A stretch of 64,000 nucleotides of DNA from Trichopria drosophilae (lineage: Eukaryota; Arthropoda; Insecta; Hymenoptera; Diapriidae), in assembly GCA_030407085.1 (NCBI GenBank), contig CM059582.1, positions 21,527,001 to 21,591,000 of the forward strand, given 5' to 3'. Position 1 is the first letter of the stretch; the number at the start of each line of letters is the position of its first letter. Of this stretch, positions 1-9,347 are shown piece by piece. The notes under the pieces were generated by a model. The model had not been told where the DNA came from, did no database searches, and was given only the letters and a program-made list of their open reading frames with translations. The position numbers were made by a program, and so were the translations under genes.

Positions 1-52
1 AAATAACGCTTCTCACGGACCATTGATAACATTACACATTTGTTCCTGACAT

Positions 53-1099
53 TTGATAAAAACAGTCCGAAAAAAAATAAAAGCTTACATTAAAAATGAC
101 AAAATGCAAACTGTAACATCAAATACAATATGGAAGTTGATACACTGCACTACTTTAGAAGAAAGTGCTATCATTTTCGAACGATTTGTGACCATTTTCT
201 CACCCGAGACATTATCCAATGACATCGATAAAGCAGTCGAATTCTTCATGGCTAATGACAATGTGGAAAATGACTAGAAAAAAGATTGTGATGAACCGTG
301 TTGGCAAACAGGTGATACTCTCGTTCACGGAGATGCAAAAAAAAGGCTCCCCATTTTATAAATTTTTTCATCGTATCTACGAATCAGTAGCAGAAAGCAT
401 AAAATCACGTAACATCGGTAATAAACATTACAGTTAAGAGTTTTCAACGTATGTTTTAGATTATTTGATGCTATATTATCCTTTGTGGTCGGCAGTCGTA
501 ATAAAAAAAATATGGCATTACGAAAGACTGGAATGCATGCGTTGAAAACTAGTGGAAAATTGAAAAAAATTATAATTTGGGAGGGAGAGGTATACCTCCA
601 CGGAGGGAGAATTATAGCTCCACGGTATATTCAGATTAAAGAATCTCAGAACAGCGCGTTAAAGAAAGAACGTTTAATTTAGAAACCACACGACGAGCTA
701 AAAACTTCAAAAGGAAGCTTGATGTGCTTGTCGACGAACGCGTTGAAGAAAAATGGGGAAAGAGGAAAAGGCAAGGAAATATTTATTTCAAAGAATCGAA
801 GAATGTAAAAAGTTCCAAAGTTATAAAACGCGGTTCATCATGTACTGATATTAGGCCTATCTCACCTCAACCCGTTGCAAACAATTCTATCGAGATACTC
901 ATTTCAGATATCAAATCTTTTATCACGCCACTGCAAGTTACCGATGATGATGAGACATTATCTACAAATAAGTTTTCAGAGTTTTCTGGAGATTTATTTG
1001 CAGACACAATAAATTATCCAGTCACGTTCCCGGTTATAAGAAAGTCCATTGATATTATTACAGTAAATAGAGTAAATGCTGAATCACAGGAAAAAAAAA
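53..1099 (+). pseudogene. broken coding remnant upstream of Ulp1-like domain
   Basis: Short lysine-rich open stretches in changing frames (about 53-277, 219-437, 485-682, 724-1125) lead directly into the protease-like segment that follows. No single frame is open through the region and no stretch is long enough to be assigned securely. Position and orientation suggest these are the upstream parts of the same decayed transposon gene that ends in the Ulp1-like domain. A transposase C-terminal part would fit this layout, but I see no catalytic motif to prove it. Confidence 0.3.
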
Positions 1100-1730
1100 T
1101 CAGTGGTTGGATGATACTATTATAAACACTTATTTGAAAATAATAACTGAAAAATGTGGAAAACCTATTATTGCATTTAATACGTCTTTTGTTGAAAATT
1201 TAATGCAAAATGAGCCTCTCAATTCAGGACACCACACATGACTATCGAAAACCGACATTTGGAGACACGGCATCTGGTTACTTCCAGTGTACAATAGCAG
1301 CCACTGGAAATTACTCGTGATAGCCCCAAATCTAAAACTATTCATTAACTACGGCTTGTTGCACTCGGTTCCGCCATCACACTTGTTAGAACATACACGT
1401 ATGTTTATGAATATGTATCCCAGCAAAAAAGTCAACGAAGCATACATGGCCATCATTGGAGCCAGTGGAAATTATATATCCCACGCGACATCCCAAATCA
1501 AATACTTGACAACGAAAAAATCAGCGGCAATTGTGGCGTCCACGTGCTCGTATGGGCATGCATGATATGTACAGGGTCAGCAAATATTTTTTCTGAGAGC
1601 GACATGAATAAATTTAGGAGAAATATTGCTAACACAATATTTCGTTATGAAACAAAAACAGAATTACGAAAAGAAGGTAAAAAAAAACTAACGAAAAAAT
1701 TATTAATGAACGCAAAGAAGTTGACATAAA
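1100..1730 (+). pseudogene. Ulp1/C48-type cysteine protease domain, frameshifted
   Basis: The fold markers of the Ulp1/SENP (C48) family can be read across two frames. A WLDDTIINTYLKII segment at about 1,108 corresponds to the family's WLND.VIN start. An HWKLLVI block at about 1,304 carries the catalytic His. A GNCGVHVLVW block at about 1,531 carries the catalytic Cys. A TGA at about 1,240 and a frame change between the His and Cys blocks break it. The Asp expected just after the His block (YDSL in many relatives) reads as NYGLL, so the Asp is not evident. In the family this domain cleaves SUMO-like conjugates; in insects and other animals it is often carried by large DNA transposons, which suits the setting. 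The domain assignment is good; the element type is inferred. Confidence 0.6.
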
Positions 1731-1849
1731 ACAATATAAAACAATAACTGATGGAAAACTGCAGATGTGTTATTCGATTCCGATTAAAGCATTTAATAAC
1801 ACGACCGAGCTGTCAGCTGCATTACATTTACTAGAATACCGTCGGTCTC

Positions 1850-2299
1850 ATGCCATCTAGGAAGAGGACGTCCGCAAAAAGTAAGAAATCCCAAGACAAA
1901 CCGAGTATCCAGGATTCTACTAATATACCGCGTCGCAAGAAATCTGTCCGGAAATTAACGAGTTCGTGAGACGACGAAGAAACTGCGCGCGAGACTGAAC
2001 TGGTTACTCAGATAAGTCGCCATCAATCTCCTACCGTGCGGCCCGTAAAAAAATCCGTGCCTAACGTAGATGAACCTAGTAGTAGTCTCTCGGGAATGCA
2101 AATGCCCCATAATAGCATCGAGTTGACACCTTCCGATCGCGACTTTCAACCCGTCAGCCAAGGATCTTCCGGAATATCGTCCTCAGTGTTGAGTCTAAAT
2201 TCTAGAAAACGACGAATTTTCGTGCCGGACGTAGAATTCGCCCCACTTCGAGCACGTGAACGACAGGATCGTCCTCACGTATACGAAATGCAACCTTGA
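1850..2299 (+). pseudogene. unrecognised Ser/Arg-rich protein with one in-frame stop
   Basis: Starting at the ATG at 1,850 one frame runs to 2,299, about 149 codons, interrupted only by a TGA at 1,967-1,969. The N-terminal 39 residues are strongly basic (PSRKRTSAKSKKS). The rest is rich in Ser, Pro and acidic residues with a RKRRIFVPDVEF segment near the end. It looks like a disordered nuclear or DNA-binding protein. I do not recognise the family. It sits on the same strand as the Ulp1-like domain upstream and the ORF downstream, so it may be another gene of the same large element. Confidence 0.4.
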
Positions 2300-2408
2300 T
2301 CGGGGAAGCCCTTTATCAAGTGATGCTAGAAATAGGCAACTATTTTGGCATCACTAATAATGAGAATGACCTCGCGAATTGCATTTCGATACGTGAGTAC
2401 GACGAGCA

Positions 2409-2834
2409 TTGGCGTGGACTATCAACGTGGCTGTATCGCTCGACCGTGCATCATTAATGGTGAAGTACCAAGAGACAGCAATGTTGCGAATGGTCCTAGG
2501 GTATGTCGACTCTATATATGTAGCTATGAACAGCTACATCGATTACATAGATGGACGAATTCTCCTAGGAACAATCGCAAGCGTTGCTGTTTGCGTCGCT
2601 ACCTTAGTGCAAAAACGACCGCAAGTGCAATCGAAGGTGGTCGAATTCATCGTCTGGCACGTACCACGATTCGCCGACATAGGACTAATATATTTCTCTG
2701 GAGACGACATAACCTACATACTGAGACGTCACCGACCACGTGTGGGGTTGTCGCCTTCTGGACGACAATTACCGAGAGTCACAGGAATTGAAAACATTCC
2801 ACCACCACCACCTAGAAAGTTACTAGAAAGTTAG
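2409..2834 (+). CDS. hypothetical 141-aa protein with a hydrophobic segment
   Basis: An open frame of 141 codons ending at 2,834. A hydrophobic stretch (ILLGTIASVAVCVATLV, about residues 51-67) could be a membrane segment or a buried helix. The C-terminus is Arg/Pro-rich with a run of six prolines. A different frame is open through about 2,300-2,456 and could join this one by a frameshift, so the real gene may begin further upstream. A second overlapping frame (2,345-2,791) is also open but has the look of a shadow, rich in Arg, Thr and His. No known domain is recognised. It shares strand with the other broken genes of the first 4 kb. Confidence 0.35.
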   Translation: MAWTINVAVSLDRASLMVKYQETAMLRMVLGYVDSIYVAMNSYIDYIDGRILLGTIASVAVCVATLVQKRPQVQSKVVEFIVWHVPRFADIGLIYFSGDDITYILRRHRPRVGLSPSGRQLPRVTGIENIPPPPPRKLLES

Positions 2835-3060
2835 AAAACCACAAAACCCACAAAAACCTTCAAAAAAATATAAAAGTCGGAAACGGACAAAAAAAAAAGA
2901 ATAAAAAATCAGCCCTTTTCAGGGCCAAATGATGTGCAAAATCCGACCCTGCTTCCTTCTCGTCGGGTAATGCCAATGTCGGTGGTACACTTCCACTTTC
3001 AAACTAAGTGCAAAAAGCTAATAACATACATATTTATTAGGTATTTTTGCACAAATGACG
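2835..3060. other. intergenic, no gene seen
   Basis: AT-rich sequence with adenine runs just after the 141-aa ORF. An AATAAA lies near 2,901 (within gaataaaaaatc) and could serve as polyadenylation signal for the upstream frame. Nothing else is recognisable. Confidence 0.4.
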
Positions 3061-3098
3061 ATTATTGTTAGATTTGTCCTCCTTTTACGAAGTTAACT

Positions 3099-4161
3099 TT
3101 GGCTATATGGCAAAAATGTAAAGAACTTTTTGTAGAGAATTTCACTTCTACATTTTTCATTCCGATTAGTAATTGGCAAAGAAAAATACGAAAAACGGAA
3201 GTATCCGAAGATATAATTACTCTTGTGCGAGAGTTTTATGGCAATGATGATATCAGCCGCATGTGCCCTGGCCAAAAAGATTTCATTACAGTAAGAAAGG
3301 AAGGAAAAAAAATCACACGAGCAGAAACGTTTATTGTTGCATAATTTGAAGGAAATCTACGCATTATTCATTGAAGATCACTCTGACATAAAAATCGGGT
3401 TCTCAAAATTCTGTGAATTTCGTCCTAAACAATGCATTTTGGTTGATAGTACTGACGGCTCCCATAATGTTTGCGTTTGCACATATCATCAAAATATAAA
3501 AGTAATGATTGCGGGTGCTAAATTATCAACTCTTTTTGACGAGAACAATACAGAAAAGGTTCCTATCACGTATCATGATATGTTAAAAGTTATGATGTGC
3601 GAGTGTACTACGTATGAATGCCACTTTAGAAAACGTCAACAATGTCCGGGATTTATAAAAATATATAATCAATTGGAAAATATTTTTGATAAAAACAATA
3701 TTAACAGGTTTGTATTCAAGGAATGGAAGTGTCTGAATAATCGATAGGATTTTGTACAATCTGAATACAACAGAGAAGATTATTTGAAAGAACTTGAATC
3801 TCGAATATGTAAACTTCAGATTCACGATTTCATAGCCCGAAACCAAAGCAATTTTATAAAAATGAAAAAAGAAAATCTACGCTCTGATGAAGTGATGGTA
3901 GTGCGCGATTTCTCAGAAAATTATTCCTTTATAATACAGGACGAAATTCAAAGTCATCACTGGTCTCAGAATCAAGTTACAATCCATCCATTCGTAATCT
4001 ATACAAAAGCAAATGACGCAGATAATATGATTAAACATAAAAGCTTTTTATTGATATCAGAATATCTAGAACACGACACAAATGCCGTGTACTTATTCCA
4101 GACGAAACTGATTGAATATTTGAAAATAAATCAACCAAATATTAAGAAAATTATATCTTGA
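3099..4161 (+). pseudogene. DNA-transposon protein (transposase-like), frameshift and one stop
   Basis: Three collinear open segments (3,099-3,344; 3,334-3,747; 3,784-4,161) read as one protein. A frame change near 3,340 and a TAG at 3,745-3,747 break it; the last two segments are in the same frame. The order of blocks is a helical N-terminus, a KIGFSKFCEFRPKQC block, a VCVCTYHQNIK block, a C.C....C cluster (MCECTTYEC), and then VVRDFSENYSFIIQDE. The Asp in RDFSENYS sits where a DDE/RNase-H-fold transposase would carry its first acidic residue. Similar arrangements are common as multi-copy unnamed proteins in insects and cnidarians, from my general recollection. The family name is not certain. 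The downstream catalytic part seems lost at 4,161. Confidence 0.5.
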
Positions 4162-4339
4162 ATAATCTGGGCGTTTTAAAAATGATGGATGTATTTTATG
4201 AATTATCCAAATAGGTGCGTCTATTGGAATATCCGCTATTTTTAAAATTCCCGGATCCAAAATCCGCGCTCCTACCGCAAGGTCCGTTATGCTCGATTCT
4301 GGTACGACAATCGGAGGAATTTCCATTAGTGACTATATA

Positions 4340-4587
4340 CAGGGTGGACCTCGGCTGGATAGCGGGTCATAGGCATCCCATGTTAAAGAAGTAACTAGAT
4401 CATCAATCGATTAATCCCGTGGTAATTAGGGTGTTCTACAGGATTTTAATTTCTCACAATGCATATCAAAACAGAATTAAGAATTGTAGCAAAGCCGACA
4501 AGTTCTAAATACCGCGTGATTAGTCGGCAGATCTAGTTACTTCTCTAACATGGAATGCCTATGACCCGCAAGCCAAGGTCCACCCTG
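4340..4587. mobile_element. 248-bp Tc1/mariner-type MITE
   Basis: The ends are inverted repeats of roughly 60 bp: CAGGGTGGACCTCGGCTGG at the left and the complement of CAGGGTGGACCTTGGCTTG at the right, continuing through GCGGGTCATAGGCAT. TA flanks both ends, as expected for a TA target duplication. There is no coding capacity inside. The CAGGGTG termini match those of the large mariner-type elements elsewhere in the window, so it is probably mobilised by a related transposase. Confidence 0.8.
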
Positions 4588-4820
4588 TATATATGTTAAA
4601 TGTTATTATGTTATATATATATATATCGGTTATATCCGTATTTTTGGCGGGAACGCGCACACCAACTGCAAATATATATATTATATAGTGCCATTTTTCA
4701 GCAGAAGTGTATTTATGCAGCCGCAACAGTCACCTGATAAACAAATGTAAATATATATGTACCTTTAAACATATTAATTATTAATATAAAATAAGTTTTT
4801 GTTCCCTCTATGTGTAATTG

Positions 4821-4863
<43 letters not shown>

Positions 4864-5055
4864 TTTTTTTTTATTAAAATAAAGTATTAAAACCTTTCAT
4901 TTTATTTAAATTTTAGAAGAAATAAGCTGGAACAGTGAAATCTTTACACGCAGAGGTTCTAATTTAAAATACAAAATTCATTATCGAATGTTATATGTTT
5001 GTAAATAATTTTTGTCTATATTTTTTAATATATTTGTTAAATTTATGAAAAGAGC
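4588..5055. repeat. AT-rich spacer with (TA)n microsatellite
   Basis: A (TA)n run of about 34 bp lies at 4,825-4,858, with a shorter TA stretch near 4,612-4,625. The rest is AT-rich and would contain the promoter of the ORF beginning at 5,056. No clear TATA-Inr pair can be picked out because the background is so AT-rich. Confidence 0.6.
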
Positions 5056-7029
5056 ATGGGGAAAGTGAGAAAATCATTCAGTAATTTATCCAAATGGCAA
5101 AAGAAAAGGCGTATTAAGGAATACATTCAAAATGAAATCGATGAAGATAATGTACGTATTACTTCAAACATTGAAGAATCTCCTAATTTAGAGCAATCCT
5201 TCGAAGACAATAATCAGGAAGAAATTCTGGAAAACATTGCATTGATGGCAGAAGAATATCATGAAATTGACAATGCAGATATTTCTCAATTCCTTTCATG
5301 CGAGACTGCAGTTCGTCCTCCTGATATTCCTGATGCTGCAGTTCATCCACCTGATATTCCTGATTTGTCGTCGATTCTTAGTAACTGGGCTTGCAATTAT
5401 AATATAAAACATAATGCAATAAGTGCCCTTTTAGTCGAATTACAAAAATTTGGACATTCCGATCTACCATCAGATGCCAGAACGTTAATGGGTACACCTC
5501 GGATAAATAACATTCAAACTTTAGCATCTGGAAGTTACTCCTATTACGGTTTGGAGAAGTGTTTGCGCGAAAAAATCAGTTATTTAGATCCAAACAAAAT
5601 TATATTAAAAGAAATTTTTATTGAAATAGGTACAGATGGTCTACCTTTATCCCGAAGTTCTCAAAGCAATTTGTGGCCAATTTTAGCTCGAGTCATAAAT
5701 TCTGATTTCGATCAGACACCTTTTGTAATAGGAGCTTGGCACGGCTTTATGGGCAAACCTGGTAGCGTAGATGAATTTTTGGAACCTTTTGTTGCAGAAG
5801 TTTTAAAATTATACGCATCAGGTATAAATATCAATGGCGACATATTCAGTGTAAATATTCATAGGTTTGCGGCTGAGACACCAGCAAGAAATATGATACG
5901 ATGCTTTCCAGCCCACAATAGTCGATGTGGGGAGTGCATGCAAACAGGCCAAAATGTACAGGGACGAAGAGTATTTTTAGAATTAGACTCATCACTACGG
6001 ACTAAATTAAATTTTCGAGTCAATGTACCTGAACAATTTATTAATGTTTCTTCACCACTAGAGAAACTAAATGTGGATATGGCGAAAGATTTTCCACTTG
6101 ACTATATGCACTTAGTTTGTTTAGGGGTCACCAAGAAACTTATCCACATATGGTTAGATGAAGCAGGGAAGTCGAGAAAGGCCCGTAAACCACGAACTTT
6201 CAAAGATATAGAATATTGGAAAGCTACTGAATACCGAACCTTTTTACTGTATATCGGACCGGTCGTACTAAAAGAATATTTGTGGACATCGCGATTAATG
6301 CATTTCAATAGTTACAGTTTTGCCATAACAATTCTAATCGATAAAAGACAATGTTTAAAAAACAACGCTTACTCGGAAAGTCTGCTTCGCTATTTTGTAA
6401 GAGAAATGGAAGTTTTCTATGGTTCTCAAACTATTGTATATAATGTACATAACTTGATCCATTTACCACAGGATGTTTTAAGTTTTGGCTCTCTTGACGA
6501 GTTTAGTTGTTTTCGGTTTGAAAACCATTTGCAGAAAATAAAAAAGATGGTGCGTAATGGAAACAATACTTTAAGCCAAATTTTTAATAGAATAGCAGAA
6601 CTGTCTCATGTAAAGCCACCAAATGTATGTACCGCTGATACAAATGTTGTTCTTCTTGACAAGGATAAAATCCAAGATGACATTCGTCTGACTGGATTTG
6701 ACAACTTTTATAAACGCATTTCCTTGCAATCATTTGTATTGACTAATAAGCCGCCGAATAACATTTGCTATCTAATAGATTCCTCTGTTGTTGTAATTTC
6801 CTATATTTGCAAAAAAAATAATGTTCCTGTCGTAATTGGCCAACAATTTTTAAATCCGAAGCCCCTTGAACACTATCCGTGTAATTCGAAAAACCTGCAA
6901 ATTTTTAAGTTTGATGAGGGATTATCTGAAATCAAAGTTTGGAATATTGCAGATATAGATAGAAAATGTTTTCTTTTGCCATACAAGAACGTTTTTTATG
7001 CTTTCCCTGTTCTTCATTCAGGCATTTAA
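5056..7029 (+). CDS. Tnp2-like transposase (657 aa), intact
   Basis: A single uninterrupted 657-codon frame. The N-terminus (about residues 1-75) is basic and then acidic. A duplicated AV[R/H]PPDIPD peptide follows at about 84-101, the product of a 27-bp tandem duplication. The core shows IGTDGLPLS (Asp194), FVIGAWHGF, a CGEC-type pair (Cys291/Cys294), DFPLDYMHLVCLGV (Asp349) and a C-terminal HNLIHLPQD block. The DGLPL and DYMHL blocks are characteristic of the CACTA/Tnp2-like transposase group, which is widespread in insects as unnamed 'transposase domain' proteins. The Asp residues in these blocks are likely catalytic, by analogy. I see no terminal inverted repeats directly around it. An unbroken frame of this length among so many decayed elements implies recent activity or selection. 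The Met at 5,056 is the first in frame. Confidence 0.65.
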   Translation: MGKVRKSFSNLSKWQKKRRIKEYIQNEIDEDNVRITSNIEESPNLEQSFEDNNQEEILENIALMAEEYHEIDNADISQFLSCETAVRPPDIPDAAVHPPDIPDLSSILSNWACNYNIKHNAISALLVELQKFGHSDLPSDARTLMGTPRINNIQTLASGSYSYYGLEKCLREKISYLDPNKIILKEIFIEIGTDGLPLSRSSQSNLWPILARVINSDFDQTPFVIGAWHGFMGKPGSVDEFLEPFVAEVLKLYASGININGDIFSVNIHRFAAETPARNMIRCFPAHNSRCGECMQTGQNVQGRRVFLELDSSLRTKLNFRVNVPEQFINVSSPLEKLNVDMAKDFPLDYMHLVCLGVTKKLIHIWLDEAGKSRKARKPRTFKDIEYWKATEYRTFLLYIGPVVLKEYLWTSRLMHFNSYSFAITILIDKRQCLKNNAYSESLLRYFVREMEVFYGSQTIVYNVHNLIHLPQDVLSFGSLDEFSCFRFENHLQKIKKMVRNGNNTLSQIFNRIAELSHVKPPNVCTADTNVVLLDKDKIQDDIRLTGFDNFYKRISLQSFVLTNKPPNNICYLIDSSVVVISYICKKNNVPVVIGQQFLNPKPLEHYPCNSKNLQIFKFDEGLSEIKVWNIADIDRKCFLLPYKNVFYAFPVLHSGI

Positions 7030-7177
7030 AAATAAAGAATAATAAGTCGTGATTTTGTGATTGTACCTATTTTGATCTATTTTTCTTATTCATTCCTATT
7101 TTTTAAATGTTAAGATAACTCATGTGAAATCTTTTTTTTAATTTTATTATTGTTTTAATGGAACCTGCAGTGTCAGA

Positions 7178-8002
7178 ATGTCAAACGGTCAGCCCAATCT
7201 ACAATTAGATCCTAAAAATCAGGCAACAAGTCCAGTTATGAAGCATTTTAAGAAAGGTAATTATTGCAATAAATTTTTTAATTTACTATCCTGCATAATA
7301 TCAACTTTATTTATGTTTTTAGCTGAACTGGCACAGCAGTACTCTTTTAATCAAGGACAATCAATTATAAAAAATCCTCTCCAACAAAGGCAGTTTATAC
7401 GTACTCTCCCACCAAGTAATATCATACCTACACAAAAAGTAATTGTACGATCACCACAAAATTTCAATAAAAGACTTCTATGTGAAAGGTAAATATTGAA
7501 TTTTTGACGTGTACGTTATGTTGCATACTGTAATTTTATTCCATGATTATCTTTCAGATATGTAGATCCACCAAACACGATTGATGGAAACGAGATTGAT
7601 TCAACCGAACTTATATTTGATTCAAATATATTAATGTCTAGCCAAATCATGGATGAATCAGGTTGTGTTGCTGTACTCGGTAATGATTCAAGTACATTCG
7701 GCGCCAGTGTTGCAAACGACATTCAATTTCAATTCATTGATGAAGAAAACGTACAAAACACAGCACATTATGACAACATAAAAAATGTCACAAATATGGT
7801 ACAGAACACCAAAAGATTTGGCCCTGGTCCCGAGCTCTGTCCCTTTTCGGAACTAGTTTACCCCAAAAAAATATATAAAAAAAGAATTGCCGCGGAGACG
7901 AGTTCGCCCGTGCCCGGAAGGATCGAAACGCCGGGCCAAAAGATTTGGTCCTGGTCCCGTGCTCTGTCCGGGTTCAGGTTAGTCGCCTGGAATCTTACCT
8001 AG
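7178..8002 (+). CDS. three-exon companion gene, C-terminus runs into repeat DNA
   Basis: Three exons join in one frame: 7,178-7,256, 7,323-7,488 and 7,558-8,002. Introns of 66 and 69 bp have good GT-AG borders (AAAG/GTAATT with TTTTTAG; GAAAG/GTAAAT with TTTCAG), and the codon phases (1 and 2) match across both. The product is about 229 aa, polar and Asn/Gln/Ser-rich, without a recognised domain. From about 7,808 the sequence becomes a GC-richer repeat with Trp/Arg-rich translation, and an AAAGATTTGG.CCTGGTCCCG block is repeated at 7,812 and 7,939. The last ~60 residues are therefore probably repeat-derived. Start at 7,178 is the first ATG upstream of a good donor. It lies 148 bp downstream of the transposase on the same strand, so it may be a second gene of the same element or a host gene. 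Confidence 0.45.
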
Positions 8003-8200
8003 GGGAAGATACTTACTGATAAGATACTGCTTCGATGACTCTCGGTGCCGGTGGAAGTCCTGACCCTCTTCGGAACCTAGGCTGCTGGGCTGACGCGATG
8101 TATTTGTCGAGCTGAACTTCTGCTCGAGGTTAACTTCTCAACCTTAACTGCTCAATCTTAACTGATTTTTTTGGTCCAGGAGGTGCTGTATTTATACTGG
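7808..8200. repeat. GC-richer repeat insertion, possible solo LTR
   Basis: Base composition shifts abruptly near 7,808. A roughly 27-bp block beginning aaaagatttgg is repeated at 7,810 and 7,937. The segment ends near a reverse-oriented TATA-Inr pair, which is the layout expected for an LTR lying in reverse. I could not define TG...CA ends or a target duplication, so the type is uncertain. Confidence 0.35.
8161..8196 (-). promoter_or_regulatory. reverse-strand TATA-Inr core promoter
   Basis: On the minus strand TATAAATA (plus-strand 8,189-8,196) is followed about 30 bp later by TCAGT (8,161-8,165), the arthropod initiator consensus. The spacing is what insect TATA-Inr promoters use. Imperfect repeats of AGTTAAG.TTGAG follow downstream. 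It points into the 3' end of the companion gene. Confidence 0.4.
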
Positions 8201-8209
8201 ATACCGCCC

Positions 8210-8947
8210 GTGGTGTCCAGTTCTGTTTTGATGCGTTGTGTCGTGTCACGGATTTTCTATCCAAAATTCATGTGAATGCAAGATTTGCAGCTTCCGTCCG
8301 AATTGAACAGAATCTTTTTGCGCGTTTAGACAATTACGTTAATTTTAAGATTGTACAAAAATGAACGGTAGTTGTATCTTGTATAGAACTGGAGATATTT
8401 ATTTGTTCATATTTACTAAATTAGTTTTTTAATAATCAGATAGATTTTATGCAATTTTTATATGTCGTTGTGTTGTTTTAATAGTAAATTTGTATTTTTA
8501 ATAAACTATTTTGCATTAATTGTTTTAATACAACTGTTGTTGATTTTTGTAGAATTTAACATTATTTTTATTGAAGGCTTGTAAGAGCAATTTACACATA
8601 GTGATATAAAGCATGAATTTCGTACAAGACATGAATAAACAATGAGATATCTCATATACATATTCTTAAAATAATTATTGTAGCTTTGAAAACATGATTC
8701 TCGAGATGCTAAATTTTAAAGGAGGTTCAATTTTGTAATAGAAAATAAAAGGTTCATTGTTTATTCATGAGATGGTGTTTACAATGTTTTATACGCTAAT
8801 GTTTGTTTATTCGTTTGTTCGGTACCAGTTTGGAAGTTTTACTAATGAAATTTCGTGGTTGAATCTATTGTAATAAAAGGAAAAAACGGAATTTGTTCGT
8901 TATTATAAATAAACGTTTTATTTTATTTTATAAATGTGTTTTCTGCA
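8210..8947. other. intergenic, no gene seen
   Basis: AT-rich sequence without coding signal. A short inverted repeat around catgaataaacaatga (about 8,631-8,647 against about 8,755-8,770) could form a hairpin. It forms the left flank of the non-LTR insertion. Confidence 0.5.
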
Positions 8948-9347
8948 AAACCAGCACTTTTTTTTTTTTTTTTTTTTTATGCAGTTTTAATCTCTGTAGC
9001 GAGATTATTTTGCATTTACTGTATCAGCTTTACATATATTTATACATTTAAATTACATGATTTCAGGAACGCATACAATATTTTGCAGAGTTTTGCTTTA
9101 GGGTCTGTCAATAGGCAATTTACATGTAATGGTAGACATAATTGTTGTTTCCTTAGGTTGAATAGGAAAGTGGAACGCTGGGCATTAAATAGTGGACATT
9201 GCTAGAGTATGTGATTCAAGTCCTGCAATTCGTATCCACATTCGCAGTGTGAACTTCGCACTAGTCCAACCCGAGCCAAAGAAGCATTCAGGTTGTAGTG
9301 GTCGGCTCGGCACCTATTTACGGTTGATATATTTTCTCTCGATAAAT

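Noticed and set aside
2036..2834. Possible viral insertion because of unusual unknown proteins
   Set aside because: No viral hallmark domain is seen and the neighbours are transposon-like; ancestry left open.
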